A stretch of 64,000 bases of DNA from the NCBI RefSeq assembly GCF_008369405.1, contig NZ_VSJJ01000003.1, forward strand, positions 93,387 to 157,386, read 5' to 3'. Under the pieces are notes generated by a model that ran no database searches, was not told where the DNA came from, and saw only the letters and a list, made by a program, of their open reading frames with translations. The first letter of the stretch is position 1. Each line of letters begins with the position of its first letter. The stretch comes from Streptococcus cristatus (GTDB lineage: Bacteria; Bacillota; Bacilli; Lactobacillales; Streptococcaceae). Positions 50,688 through 59,340 of this stretch are shown piece by piece. Both the position numbers and the translations under genes were made by a program.

Positions 50688-51356
50688 TTATTCTTCTGTG
50701 CCAAGGCAGTTTTTAGCAACAAGAGCTGCAAGAACGCCACCAACGATTGGTGCAAGAATGAAGATCCATACTTGTTGAAGGGCTTCACCACCTACCAAGA
50801 CAGCTGGTGCCAAGCTACGGGCTGGGTTTACTGAAAGTCCAGTGATGTTCAATCCCACAAGGATCATAGCTGTCAATGACAAACCAATGACCAAACCAGC
50901 AATCGCACCATTTCCCTTACTTGCTGAAGTCACGGTCATGATCACCAAAACAAACAAGAAAGTTGCGATGACTTCAAACAGGAAACCACCAAAGACAGTT
51001 ACACCGTTTGCCAAGGCATTTTCACCAAGACTAGCAGTTGACATACCTGAGTTAGCCAAGAGGAAGAAGACCGCACCTGACGCAAGGAAAGCTCCAACCA
51101 CTTGTCCAAGGATGTAGTTTACAAGATCTTTTGATGACAATCGTTTGTTTACAAACATAGCGATTGAAACAGCTGGGTTCAAGTGAGCACCTGAAACAGT
51201 TCCGATTGAGAAAGCTGCAACCACGATTGCCAAACCAAAGGCAAAGGCAATTCCAAGGTGTCCCAGACCCTCTGTACCATTTCCAAAAACAACGGCTCCT
51301 GTTCCGATGAACACAAGCATGAACGTACCGATTAATTCAGCGACAAATTTTTTCAT
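50688..51356 (-). CDS. MIP-family aquaporin / glycerol facilitator
   Basis: A 222-residue six-helix channel with both NPA boxes, SGAHLNPAVSIA (about residue 58) and LSVNPARSLAPAV (about residue 177). The short loop after the second NPA (no extra Asp segment) and length of about 220 aa favour an aquaporin-Z-like water/small-solute channel over GlpF. SD AAAGGAG. Monocistronic. Confidence 0.93.
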   Translation of the reverse strand: MKKFVAELIGTFMLVFIGTGAVVFGNGTEGLGHLGIAFAFGLAIVVAAFSIGTVSGAHLNPAVSIAMFVNKRLSSKDLVNYILGQVVGAFLASGAVFFLLANSGMSTASLGENALANGVTVFGGFLFEVIATFLFVLVIMTVTSASKGNGAIAGLVIGLSLTAMILVGLNITGLSVNPARSLAPAVLVGGEALQQVWIFILAPIVGGVLAALVAKNCLGTEE

Positions 51357-51501
51357 GATAAGTCTCCTTTTTCAAAACTATGTATTAGTCTATCAAAAGA
51401 AGGAAAGGGTTTCAAGAAAATTGATTGGAAATTTACTGGTTTGCCTTACTGTCTTTTAATTGAGGGATTCGATAAAAAATACATTCGCTCTATGGGACTT
51501 A

Positions 51502-51849
51502 TCAGTTGCCTATCTCATTAGCATTTAGCAACTTAATATAATCCAGACCCCAGTTTTCGACAGCATCTAAAACAACTCTGAATTCCTGTCCCATTTCGGT
51601 TAAGCTGTACTCAACTCGTGGGGGAACTTCCGCATAGACCTTTCGTTGAACAATCTTATCCTTTTCTAATTGACGGAGATGACGGGTCAAAATAGTTTGA
51701 GTAATCCCAGGCAATAATCTCTGCAATTCTTTAAATCGTTTGGTACCCGTACTCAACTGATAAATGATTACCAGTGCCCATTTCCCTGTTAAAACCCTTT
51801 GCGTTGTCGCAAATGGACAAATACCATACTCACTCACTTTATTTGGCAT
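51502..51849 (-). CDS. HxlR-family transcriptional regulator
   Basis: A 115-residue winged-HTH regulator: the conserved N-terminal Cys in GICPFATTQRVLTGKWALVIIYQL, then RFKELQRLLPGITQTILTRHLRQLE and VPPRVEYSLTEMGQEF. The Cys (residue 11) is the redox- or electrophile-sensing residue in HxlR/YodB relatives. It is divergent from the NTF2-like gene, with two perfect inverted repeats between them, so it probably controls that gene and itself. The region is AT-rich. Confidence 0.95.
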   Translation of the reverse strand: MPNKVSEYGICPFATTQRVLTGKWALVIIYQLSTGTKRFKELQRLLPGITQTILTRHLRQLEKDKIVQRKVYAEVPPRVEYSLTEMGQEFRVVLDAVENWGLDYIKLLNANEIGN

Positions 51850-51889
51850 AAAATATCTTCTTTCTATTTTTTTAAAAAAATTTATCTTT

Positions 51890-51921
51890 TAGTATCAACA
51901 ATAGTACTACTTTTGATACTA
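51890..51921. promoter_or_regulatory. Inverted-repeat operator 1 in the HxlR/NTF2 divergent region
   Basis: TAGTATCAA-N14-TTGATACTA is a perfect 9-bp inverted repeat about 40 bp upstream of the HxlR start codon. GTATC/GATAC half-sites are common for HxlR-type regulators. Confidence 0.7.
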
Positions 51922-51952
51922 GCTATTGAAAAAGTGTCTACTTGTTTTTTCG

Positions 51953-51969
51953 ATTGTAACTGTTACAAT
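51953..51969. promoter_or_regulatory. Inverted-repeat operator 2 at the NTF2-like gene promoter
   Basis: ATTGTAACTGTTACAAT is a perfect 17-bp palindrome directly before the NTF2-like gene. It includes TACAAT as a possible -10. It resembles the ATTGTAA/TTACAAT repeat before the DUF4649 gene. Confidence 0.6.
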
Positions 51970-51999
51970 TATATCATAAAAAAGAAATGGAGAATAGAT

Positions 52000-52389
52000 A
52001 TGTCAACAAACTTAGAAATTTTCAATGCTTATAACCAAGCTTTAATTGCTGGTGACTTTCCTGGTGTCTTTGAAACGATGGCAGATGATATTGTCTGGCA
52101 TCAACCTGGTAATCATAGTATATCTGGTTCAGTTGTTGGTAAGGACAAGCTAGGATCTCACCTAGCTACATTTGCTGAGAAAACTAATGGAACCTTTAAG
52201 GTGATAACAAATTGGGTTTCTGACAATAAGGATTTAATCGCAGCTAATGTTACTTTTCTCGGAACACGTGCTGATGGTACTGAACTCAATATGAACGGGA
52301 TTGACCTCTTCCGTATTGAAGACGGAAAAATCAAAGAAGTTTGGCTCTTCTCTTCAGATCAAGCTGAAGAAGATAGCTTTTGGGGATAA
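52000..52389 (+). CDS. NTF2/SnoaL-like family protein
   Basis: A 129-residue protein with the SnoaL/NTF2-like cone fold pattern: LEIFNAYNQALIAGDFPGVFETMADDIVWHQPGNHSISGSVVGKD at the start and GIDLFRIEDGKIKEVWLFSSDQ at the end. Members are often small isomerases, hydrolases or ligand-binding proteins of unknown role. The ATG at 52000 has ATGGAG; an earlier in-frame start would run through the palindromes and the other gene. Regulation by the divergent HxlR protein is likely, perhaps as a response to reactive electrophiles. Confidence 0.88.
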   Translation: MSTNLEIFNAYNQALIAGDFPGVFETMADDIVWHQPGNHSISGSVVGKDKLGSHLATFAEKTNGTFKVITNWVSDNKDLIAANVTFLGTRADGTELNMNGIDLFRIEDGKIKEVWLFSSDQAEEDSFWG

Positions 52390-52393
52390 TTTA

Positions 52394-52556
52394 AGAGGCC
52401 GGGACCAAAAATTTTGATTTTAGGAATTCTTTATTATAAATTTTTAAAATCGATAGATTAGAAAAAAAGCGAACAAGACAGTATTCTGAGTGTCAGATAA
52501 CTCGTTTTGTTCGCTTTTTATATTTAAGGTTAGACTTTTGTCCCAGACTCTTTTAA
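52394..52556. repeat. Terminator-like element with inverted ends related to the dispersed repeat
   Basis: The ends AAGAGGCCGGGACCAAAA and CTTTTGTCCCAGACTCTTTT are inverted copies of each other and match the outer arms of the dispersed element, but the interior is different. Inside sits a strong hairpin AAAAAGCGAACAA (52474-52486)/TTGTTCGCTTTTT (52507-52519) that works as a bidirectional terminator. Confidence 0.75.
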
Positions 52557-52557
52557 T

Positions 52558-52765
52558 TTACTCTCCCAACTCAGCACTGTATGCAATAATCTGATCAACC
52601 GTATCAGACAAGAACTGAATGGTGTCGGGCAGTGGTTTAGCTGTCGAAATATCTGCACCGATAATCATAGCTGACTCAAGCGGAGTCTTGCTGCTGCCAG
52701 ATTTGAGCAGTTCTAGCCAGTCACGGGCACCATTTTCGTCATTTTTCAGGTGTAGGTAGCTGGTG
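52558..52765 (-). pseudogene. Remnant of the 3' end of a second pepF copy
   Basis: About 68 codons encoding YLHLKNDENGARDWLELL...SKTPLESAMIIGADIS...QIIAYSAELGE are about 90% identical to the last 68 residues of PepF (53337-53547). Homology stops abruptly at the YLHLK side near 52762. No HEXXH domain is present, so this fragment cannot be a functional peptidase. Confidence 0.85.
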
Positions 52766-52906
52766 TCTCTCACGCCCCTAGCTTGCCTCATTAGTCCTCT
52801 ATCGATTTAAGAAAAATGATATATTCCAGTTTTTTTGTTTGAAAATAAAATTTTTAGGTTATAATAGGAAGAAGGTAAATTACAAGGTATAGAAAGGGCG
52901 CTGTTT

Positions 52907-53251
52907 ATGCTTGAGTCATTATCGCAGTTTGGCTTTATTTTGATGGTTTTTACTCCGTTTATTGCGGTGCCAATTTTCTGTTTCTTTGTGGGCTGGATGA
53001 TTCCTCGGTCGCAAATAACGGAAAAAAGCATCATGGCTGTATTAAGCTTTGTCCTTGTTTGCTTGGTTTTGATTTCATATTATGCTCCTCAACTGTTGGG
53101 AATGTTTTTTTGGGGCCTGATTTGGTTCTTTATTGGCCTCCTACGTGCTAAAAATTATAGCAAGTCACAGTTCTGGATCAGGTGGCTTATATTTAGCGTC
53201 TGTTTTACAATCTATATTTTGGTTTATCTATATTTCTTTAAACTTTTTTAA
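52907..53251 (+). CDS. Small integral membrane protein (114 aa) between pepF and its remnant
   Basis: A 114-residue hydrophobic protein with three to four TM segments (residues about 5-28, 40-60, 62-78 and 92-112), rich in Phe/Trp. No family recognised. A TATAAT (52860-52865) with a weak TTTGAA lies upstream; the SD is AGAAAGG. It is embedded between the duplicated pepF ends, so it probably entered with that rearrangement. Confidence 0.7.
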   Translation: MLESLSQFGFILMVFTPFIAVPIFCFFVGWMIPRSQITEKSIMAVLSFVLVCLVLISYYAPQLLGMFFWGLIWFFIGLLRAKNYSKSQFWIRWLIFSVCFTIYILVYLYFFKLF

Positions 53252-53302
53252 AAATTTAGCTTCAAATGTCATTTTAGGGACAGATTTATTGAATTATGTA
53301 AA

Positions 53303-53338
53303 AACAGACTGAGACAAAAATGTCTCAGTCTGTTTTTT
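53303..53338. terminator. Bidirectional terminator between the 114-aa protein gene and pepF
   Basis: AACAGACTGAGACA/TGTCTCAGTCTGTT with a 4-nt A loop and T-run; it also carries the GAGACAAAA motif of the dispersed element end. Confidence 0.9.
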
Positions 53339-55133
53339 ATTCCTCCAACTCTTTACTGTAGGCAATAATCTGCTCAACTGTGTCTGACAAGAACTGGATG
53401 GTGTCGCGGAGTGGTTTATCCGTTGAAATATCGGCTCCGATAATCATAGCTGACTCAAGCGGAGTCTTGCTGCCGCCAGATTTGAGCAGTTCAAGCCAGT
53501 CACGGGCACCATTTTCGTCATTTTTCAAATGTAGGTAGCCGGCGGTAGAGATGACCAGACCAGCTGAGTAAGTGTAGCTGTAGAGTCCCATGTAGTAGTG
53601 GGCTTGGCGCATCCAAGTCAGGGCAGCGTCGTCGTCAATCTCAACGGCATCTCCCCAGAAGTCCGTCAAGACTTCTTTCATGATAGCGTTGAGTTTACTT
53701 GCGCCGAAGGTTCCGCCTTCTTCAATCAAAGTATAGACCTTGCGTTGGAAGGCAGCTTCCAGCAAGTGAGTGATGAAGTTGTGGAAGTAAGTATCTGTCA
53801 GACGGTGAGCCAGAGCAAAGCGTTTCTGGCGAGGGTTGTCAAATTGGCGCTCCAGATAATCACTGAGCAGGAGCTCATTAAAGGTAGACGGTGCTTCCAC
53901 ATAGTAGGTGGACATGTGGGCGTTGAAGTAGCTTTGGTGATTGTCGGAGAAGATGAACTGACCGGAGTGGCCAATCTCATGAATCAGAGTATAGACATCG
54001 CTCATGCGACCAGTCCAGCTCATGAGGACATAAGGGTGAACCCGATAAGGATCAGCAGCATAGCCTCCAGAATCCTTTCCAGCATTGGCCGCAAAGTCGA
54101 CCCAGCGTTCTTCTTTATAGCGGGCGATTTCTTGGCAATATTCTTGTCCGAGTGGCTCGACTGACTTCATGACCAGGTCGTAGGCATCGTCAATGCTAAC
54201 TTCGGGATTGAGCTCGCTGTCCAAGTCCAGCTTCCAGTCGGCAAAGGTCATTTTTTCAAGTCCGTTGACCTTTGCGACATGCTTGAGGTATTTCTGAGCT
54301 ACTGGGGCAAATTCGCTCATAATCAAGTCAATCTGCCGATCAAACATAGAGCGTTCAACTTCTTGCTCAGCCAGCAAATAGTCAAAGACAGAGTCATAGC
54401 CCTTCATGTCAGCTAGTAGTTTTTCAGACTTGACCTGAGCCAGATAGGCAGCAGCAGCGGTATTTTGGTGCTGACGAAGCCCTGCTGAGAAAGAGCGGAA
54501 AGATTTTTCGCGGATTTCTGCATTTTCATGGTTTTGATAGAAATTCTCATAGGTGACAAAGCTGTTTTTGTAAACTTTTCCGTCTACTTCAAAGTCAGCC
54601 ATAGCAAAGTCGCCAGCCCGCATCTTAGTGTAAATATCCTGTGGACTGTAAAAGACCTCGCCCAGATTGGTCAAGGCTTTTTCGACATCCGCTCCCAGAT
54701 AGTGGGCTTTTTTGATTTTAGCCTGGCGAATGGCTGAAGTCAGATGGGGCTCTTGACCTAATCTCTCTAAGACAGCTTCATCTGCACCGACCAGGGCGTC
54801 GTCAAAGAAGCTGAGTGCGACATTGGCTTCCGTCTCAAACTCCATGGCTGCTTGGGCAATCTGCGCAAAGCTCTCGTCGCCAAAGTCAGTGGTCTGTGGC
54901 ATGAAGCCGTAGTTGCCGATGTGGCTGATTTGGATATAAATCTGCTCCAGCTCAGCAAAAGCCCGTTCAAAATCTTCGAAAGTACTAAGCTTGCCTTGGT
55001 AATCACGGACGAATTTCTGGATGTCCTCTCTGGCCTTCTCAATTGCCCGCAGGAAGTCCTCTTGGTCTTTGTAAAGGGCGGTTAGGTCCCAGAGTTCATT
55101 TTCTGGAAATTCAGAACGATGTTTTTGTTCCAT
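53337..55133 (-). CDS. pepF: Oligoendopeptidase F (M3 metallopeptidase)
   Basis: A 598-residue cytosolic zinc peptidase cutting oligopeptides of about 7-17 residues. The HEXXH motif is in VYTLIHEIGHSGQFIF (about residue 387), with the third ligand Glu in YYVEAPSTFNELLLSDYL downstream. The long N-terminal helical domain (residues 1-200) is characteristic of M3B. SD AAAAGGAG. Intact; its last ~70 codons are duplicated as a remnant downstream at 52558-52765. Confidence 0.97.
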   Translation of the reverse strand: MEQKHRSEFPENELWDLTALYKDQEDFLRAIEKAREDIQKFVRDYQGKLSTFEDFERAFAELEQIYIQISHIGNYGFMPQTTDFGDESFAQIAQAAMEFETEANVALSFFDDALVGADEAVLERLGQEPHLTSAIRQAKIKKAHYLGADVEKALTNLGEVFYSPQDIYTKMRAGDFAMADFEVDGKVYKNSFVTYENFYQNHENAEIREKSFRSFSAGLRQHQNTAAAAYLAQVKSEKLLADMKGYDSVFDYLLAEQEVERSMFDRQIDLIMSEFAPVAQKYLKHVAKVNGLEKMTFADWKLDLDSELNPEVSIDDAYDLVMKSVEPLGQEYCQEIARYKEERWVDFAANAGKDSGGYAADPYRVHPYVLMSWTGRMSDVYTLIHEIGHSGQFIFSDNHQSYFNAHMSTYYVEAPSTFNELLLSDYLERQFDNPRQKRFALAHRLTDTYFHNFITHLLEAAFQRKVYTLIEEGGTFGASKLNAIMKEVLTDFWGDAVEIDDDAALTWMRQAHYYMGLYSYTYSAGLVISTAGYLHLKNDENGARDWLELLKSGGSKTPLESAMIIGADISTDKPLRDTIQFLSDTVEQIIAYSKELEE

Positions 55134-55372
55134 AGTTTACTCCTTTTGATTAAATAACTATATTCAGTATAGCAAAAAATCCTTCAGAATACCTTGCTCA
55201 TAGGAAAAAATTAAGGAAATATGACTTTAGCTGTCTGAGTAGAAAAAAGAAAAATAGATTTTCAGCACTTTTATAGAAAAAAGCCATTTCCGGCCTTTTT
55301 CTTTTGGCTGAAATTGTGGTAAAATAGGGTCTGTACGTGCTTGATACAAAGATGAGGATATAATAAACTACT

Positions 55373-55450
55373 AAGACCATGATATCAAAGCTAAAATCCT
55401 GAGAAGGTTAGTTGTCAGCTGTGATTATGCTATGAGCTTTTGACGGTCTT
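55373..55450 (+). promoter_or_regulatory. Long hairpin in the pnp leader
   Basis: AAGACC (55373-55378) and TCAAAGCT (55385-55392) pair with GGTCTT (55445-55450) and AGCTTTTGA (55435-55443), enclosing a loop region. PNPase mRNAs in other bacteria carry such a stem, cut by RNase III and then degraded by PNPase, for autoregulation. A TATAAT at 55359-55364 lies just upstream, without a clear -35. The 55134-55358 stretch holds no gene. Confidence 0.6.
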
Positions 55451-55516
55451 AATATCTTGATCTTTGTAGCCAAGGCGTATGAAAAAATTAGAGCATATGC
55501 TCGGCAAGGAGTCTTT

Positions 55517-57715
55517 ATGACAAAACAAGTTTTTAAAACCGTTTTTGCAGGCCGTGAGTTGGTAGTTGAAACCGGTCAGGTTGCAAAGCAGGCAAATGGT
55601 AGCGCCGTTGTTCGATATGGAGAAAGCACCGTTTTAACTGCGGCAACCATGTCCAAAAAGATGGCTACGGGTGACTTTTTCCCATTGCAGGTCAACTATG
55701 AGGAAAAAATGTATGCGGCTGGGAAATACCCTGGCGGCTTTATGAAGCGTGAAGGTCGTCCGTCAACAGATGCGACTTTGACGGCTCGTTTGATTGACCG
55801 TCCGATTCGCCCTATGTTTGCGGAAGGTTTCCGCAATGAAGTTCAGGTTATCAATACCGTTCTTTCTTATGACGAAGATGCTTCTCCTCAAATGGCAGCG
55901 ATGTTCGGTAGCTCTCTGGCTCTCTCTATCTCAGATATTCCTTTTAATGGCCCTATCGCAGGAGTTCAGGTCGGCTATATAGACGGTGAATTCATCATCA
56001 ACCCTAGCAAGGAACAAAGAGAAGTTTCACTTTTGGAACTGACAGTGGCTGGTACTAAAGAAGCTATCAACATGGTAGAGTCTGGAGCCAAGGAACTGTC
56101 TGAAGATATCATGCTGGAAGCTCTTCTCAAAGGGCACGAAGCGGTCAAAGAATTGATTGCCTTCCAAGAAGAAATTGTTGCAGCGGTCGGTAAAGAAAAA
56201 GCAGAAGTAGAATTGCTTCATGTCGATGAAGAGCTGCAGGCAGAGATTGTCGCAACCTACAACAGTGACTTGCAAAAGGCTGTTCAGGTGGAAGAAAAGC
56301 TGGCGCGTGAAGCAGCAACTCAGGCTGTCAAAGACCAAGTCACAGCAGTTTATGAAGAAAAATACGCGGACCACGAGGAATTTGACCGTATCATGCGAGA
56401 TGTGGCTGAAATCTTGGAGCAAATGGAGCATGCGGAAGTGCGCCGTTTGATTACCGAAGATAAGGTCCGCCCTGACGGTCGTAAGGTCGATGAAATCCGT
56501 CTTTTGGATGCGGTGGTTGACTTCCTTCCTCGCGTGCACGGATCAGGTCTCTTCACTCGTGGGCAAACCCAAGCCCTTTCCGTCTTGACATTGGCACCAA
56601 TGGGGGAAACGCAAATCGTTGACGGCTTGGATCCAGAATACAAGAAACGCTTCATGCACCACTATAACTTCCCGCAATACTCTGTCGGAGAGACAGGTCG
56701 TTACGGTGCACCAGGTCGTCGTGAAATTGGACACGGTGCTCTTGGGGAACGTGCCTTGGAGCAAGTTTTGCCAAGCTTGGAAGAATTCCCATACGCTATC
56801 CGTCTGGTAGCAGAAGTCTTGGAGTCAAACGGTTCTTCCTCACAGGCTTCTATCTGTGCGGGCACTCTTGCTCTTATGGCTGGTGGTGTGCCGATTAAGG
56901 CGCCGGTTGCCGGAATTGCTATGGGCTTGATTTCAGACGGCAGCAACTACACAGTTCTGACCGATATTCAAGGTTTGGAAGACCACTTTGGCGATATGGA
57001 CTTTAAGGTGGCTGGTACTCGCGAAGGGATTACAGCCCTGCAAATGGATATCAAGATTGAAGGAATTACAGCGGAAATCCTGACAGAAGCTCTGGCTCAA
57101 GCCAAGAAAGCCCGCTTTGAAATCCTTGATGTCATCGAAGCGACTATTCCAGCTCCACGTCCTGAGTTGGCTCCAACTGCTCCGAAAATTGACACCATCA
57201 AGATTGATGTGGACAAGATCAAGATTGTAATCGGTAAAGGCGGAGAAACTATCGACAAGATTATCGCTGAGACTGGCGTTAAGATTGATATTGACGAAGA
57301 AGGAAATGTATCCATCTACTCTAGCGATCAAGCGGCTATTAACCGTGCCAAAGAAATCATTGCTGGCTTGGTTCGTGAAGCCAAAGTAGATGAAGTCTAC
57401 CACGCCAAGGTTGTTCGGATTGAGAAATTCGGTGCCTTTGTCAACCTCTTTGACAAGACCGATGCCTTGGTTCACATTTCTGAAATGGCTTGGACTCGAA
57501 CCAACAATGTCGAAGACTTGGTACAAATTGGTGACTTTGTTGATGTTAAGGTCATTAAGATTGACGAAAAAGGCCGTGTAGATGCCTCTATGAAAGCTCT
57601 CTTGCCACGTCCGCCTAAGCCTGACAAGCCAAAGAGAGACCATGACACACATCAGGGAAAAGGGCATTCTCATAAGAAACATGAAGAAGCCCCTAAAGCT
57701 AAATCAGAAGAATAA
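55517..57715 (+). CDS. pnp: Polyribonucleotide nucleotidyltransferase (PNPase)
   Basis: A 732-residue 3'-5' phosphorolytic exoribonuclease. Two RNase PH-like domains ([26 protein letters not shown] at the start; [21 protein letters not shown] about residue 360) flank a helical region. KH ([26 protein letters not shown], about residue 570) and S1 ([19 protein letters not shown], about 630) domains follow, with a Lys/His-rich tail. The ATG at 55517 has AAGGAG; the in-frame ATG at 55457 would start in the leader. The long 5' leader suggests autoregulation. Confidence 0.98.
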   Translation: MTKQVFKTVFAGRELVVETGQVAKQANGSAVVRYGESTVLTAATMSKKMATGDFFPLQVNYEEKMYAAGKYPGGFMKREGRPSTDATLTARLIDRPIRPMFAEGFRNEVQVINTVLSYDEDASPQMAAMFGSSLALSISDIPFNGPIAGVQVGYIDGEFIINPSKEQREVSLLELTVAGTKEAINMVESGAKELSEDIMLEALLKGHEAVKELIAFQEEIVAAVGKEKAEVELLHVDEELQAEIVATYNSDLQKAVQVEEKLAREAATQAVKDQVTAVYEEKYADHEEFDRIMRDVAEILEQMEHAEVRRLITEDKVRPDGRKVDEIRLLDAVVDFLPRVHGSGLFTRGQTQALSVLTLAPMGETQIVDGLDPEYKKRFMHHYNFPQYSVGETGRYGAPGRREIGHGALGERALEQVLPSLEEFPYAIRLVAEVLESNGSSSQASICAGTLALMAGGVPIKAPVAGIAMGLISDGSNYTVLTDIQGLEDHFGDMDFKVAGTREGITALQMDIKIEGITAEILTEALAQAKKARFEILDVIEATIPAPRPELAPTAPKIDTIKIDVDKIKIVIGKGGETIDKIIAETGVKIDIDEEGNVSIYSSDQAAINRAKEIIAGLVREAKVDEVYHAKVVRIEKFGAFVNLFDKTDALVHISEMAWTRTNNVEDLVQIGDFVDVKVIKIDEKGRVDASMKALLPRPPKPDKPKRDHDTHQGKGHSHKKHEEAPKAKSEE

Positions 57716-57718
57716 TGA

Positions 57719-57778
57719 AAAGGGAGTGATCAGGCTCAATTACCTTGCAAAGTTCTTTGTATGGAGCCTACTCCCTTA
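57719..57778 (+). promoter_or_regulatory. Structured spacer between pnp and cysE
   Basis: AAGGGAGT and AGGCTC pair with ACTCCCTT and GAGCCT (57764-57777) to form a long interrupted hairpin just after the pnp stop, followed by ATTTTACC. It could be an attenuator, a processing site, or a weak terminator. Confidence 0.55.
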
Positions 57779-57803
57779 TTTTACCTAATGAAAGGAGAAG
57801 AAG

Positions 57804-58421
57804 ATGGGCTGGTGGAAAGAAGCCATTGAGATTGTAAAAGAAAATGATCCGGCTGCTCGTACTTCGCTGGAGGTTATCCTGACCTATCCAGGTGTCAAGG
57901 CCTTGGCAGCCCACCGTCTTTCTCATTTCCTCTGGAAGAGAGGCTTTAAGCTGCTGGCGCGCATGCACAGTCAATTCTGGCGTTTCTGGACCCAGATTGA
58001 GATTCATCCTGGCGCTCAGATTGAGTCTGGGGTCTTCATTGACCATGGTGGCGGGCTTGTTATCGGTGAAACGGCAATCGTTGAAAAGGGAGTGCTCTTG
58101 TATCATGGGGTGACCCTAGGAGGGACTGGCAAAGATACTGGGAAACGCCATCCGACGGTTCGTAAAGGAGCTCTCATATCAGCCCATGCTCAAGTTATTG
58201 GGCCAGTGGAAATTGGCGAAAATGCTAAAGTTGGAGCGGGGGCAGTTGTCGTGGCGGATGTGCCTAGTGATGTGACCGTAGTTGGAATTCCGGCTAAGAT
58301 CGTGCGTGTTCATGGTCGGAAAGATGAGCCAACCATCCACGAGGTAGAGGAGAAACGGGAATACTATCTAGACAAGCTGGAGCATGCCCGCGAAGCCAGC
58401 CACCATTCGTCGGAGCTTTAA
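57804..58421 (+). CDS. cysE: Serine O-acetyltransferase
   Basis: A 205-residue left-handed beta-helix enzyme making O-acetylserine, the first step of cysteine synthesis. The N-terminal helical part (VKALAAHRLSHFLWKRGFKLLARM) is followed by hexapeptide repeats including FIDHGGGLVIGETAIVEKGVLLYHGVTLGGTGKDTGKRHPTV (about residues 80-122) and AKVGAGAVVVADVPSDVTVVGIPAKIV. SD AAAGGAG. It lies in a pnp-cysE-...-cysS-mrnC arrangement common in streptococci. Confidence 0.98.
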   Translation: MGWWKEAIEIVKENDPAARTSLEVILTYPGVKALAAHRLSHFLWKRGFKLLARMHSQFWRFWTQIEIHPGAQIESGVFIDHGGGLVIGETAIVEKGVLLYHGVTLGGTGKDTGKRHPTVRKGALISAHAQVIGPVEIGENAKVGAGAVVVADVPSDVTVVGIPAKIVRVHGRKDEPTIHEVEEKREYYLDKLEHAREASHHSSEL

Positions 58422-58546
58422 GAAAGGCCAATTTTGGACAGCTAACAAGATACTTTAGGAGGTCTTGCCAAGGAGTAATTTGGCAAACTGTAACTCAATA
58501 GAAAAGATGAAAGAGGCTTTGCTGAAGTCCTAAAGAAAGAGAAGTT

Positions 58547-59314
58547 ATGTTATTAGAGGAATTTGAAGATGTAGCTGGAGTTATTGAACCGACAGATAGG
58601 CAGATGATGGACAAGGGTGAGATTTGTAAAACTATCATTCTGTCCTTTAACGGAGAAATTCTACAACGTTTGATTGAGTCAGAAAAAGTCTATCAAGGAG
58701 GCTATTTAAAAAATCTTAACGGTCAATTCCCTTGGTATGTATATAATTATGATGGAAATCAAGTTGCGATCATGACTGCGCTTATTGGAGCTCCGATGGT
58801 AGTCGGCCAGCTGGAGGAGTTGGCGGCCAGAGGCTTCAAGAATTTCATCGTTCTAGGTTCTTGTGGCGTTTTGGATCGTTCAATTGAGGCGGACAAGATT
58901 ATCCTGCCGGCTGCTGCTTTGCGAGATGAAGGAACTAGTTATCACTATGCCCCACCGGGTGATGAAGTCGCCTATGACGAATCCCTGTTGATTAAGCTGG
59001 AAGCTATTTTTGATAAGCACAATATAGAGCACATCCGTACCAAGTCTTGGACGACTGATGCTTTTTATCGGGAAACGCCTGATAAGGTCAAGCGTCGCTT
59101 GACTGTTGGAGCTCAAGTGGTGGACATGGAAGCTTCAGCTATCATGGCTTGGAGCCAATTTCGCAAGAGTAAAGTCTATCAATTCTTCTACACAGCTGAC
59201 TATGTGGATCATCATAATCGAACCTGGGATGCCCGCCATGAAGAACGGACAGCTGATGCCATGACTTTTTTCACTATCGCTTTGGCAATAGCAAAGGAAC
59301 TAGAAAGGAACTGA
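58547..59314 (+). CDS. Nucleoside phosphorylase family protein
   Basis: A 255-residue PNP/UDP-phosphorylase fold: ALIGAPMVVGQLEELAARGFKNFIVLGSCGVLD, IILPAAALRDEGTSYHYAPPGDEVAYDE and VVDMEASAIMAWSQF with the nucleoside-binding Met-Glu pair (about residue 196). Uridine phosphorylase-like activity is most likely, but the base specificity cannot be read. It is inserted between cysE and cysS. The 125-nt gap before it shows no gene. Confidence 0.9.
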   Translation: MLLEEFEDVAGVIEPTDRQMMDKGEICKTIILSFNGEILQRLIESEKVYQGGYLKNLNGQFPWYVYNYDGNQVAIMTALIGAPMVVGQLEELAARGFKNFIVLGSCGVLDRSIEADKIILPAAALRDEGTSYHYAPPGDEVAYDESLLIKLEAIFDKHNIEHIRTKSWTTDAFYRETPDKVKRRLTVGAQVVDMEASAIMAWSQFRKSKVYQFFYTADYVDHHNRTWDARHEERTADAMTFFTIALAIAKELERN

Positions 59315-59340
59315 GCAGAACTAGAAAGGAAACTACAAGA

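Noticed and set aside
56933..57682. 249-codon minus-strand frame opposite pnp
   Set aside because: Antisense to the conserved KH/S1 part of pnp; translation shows no protein-like pattern.
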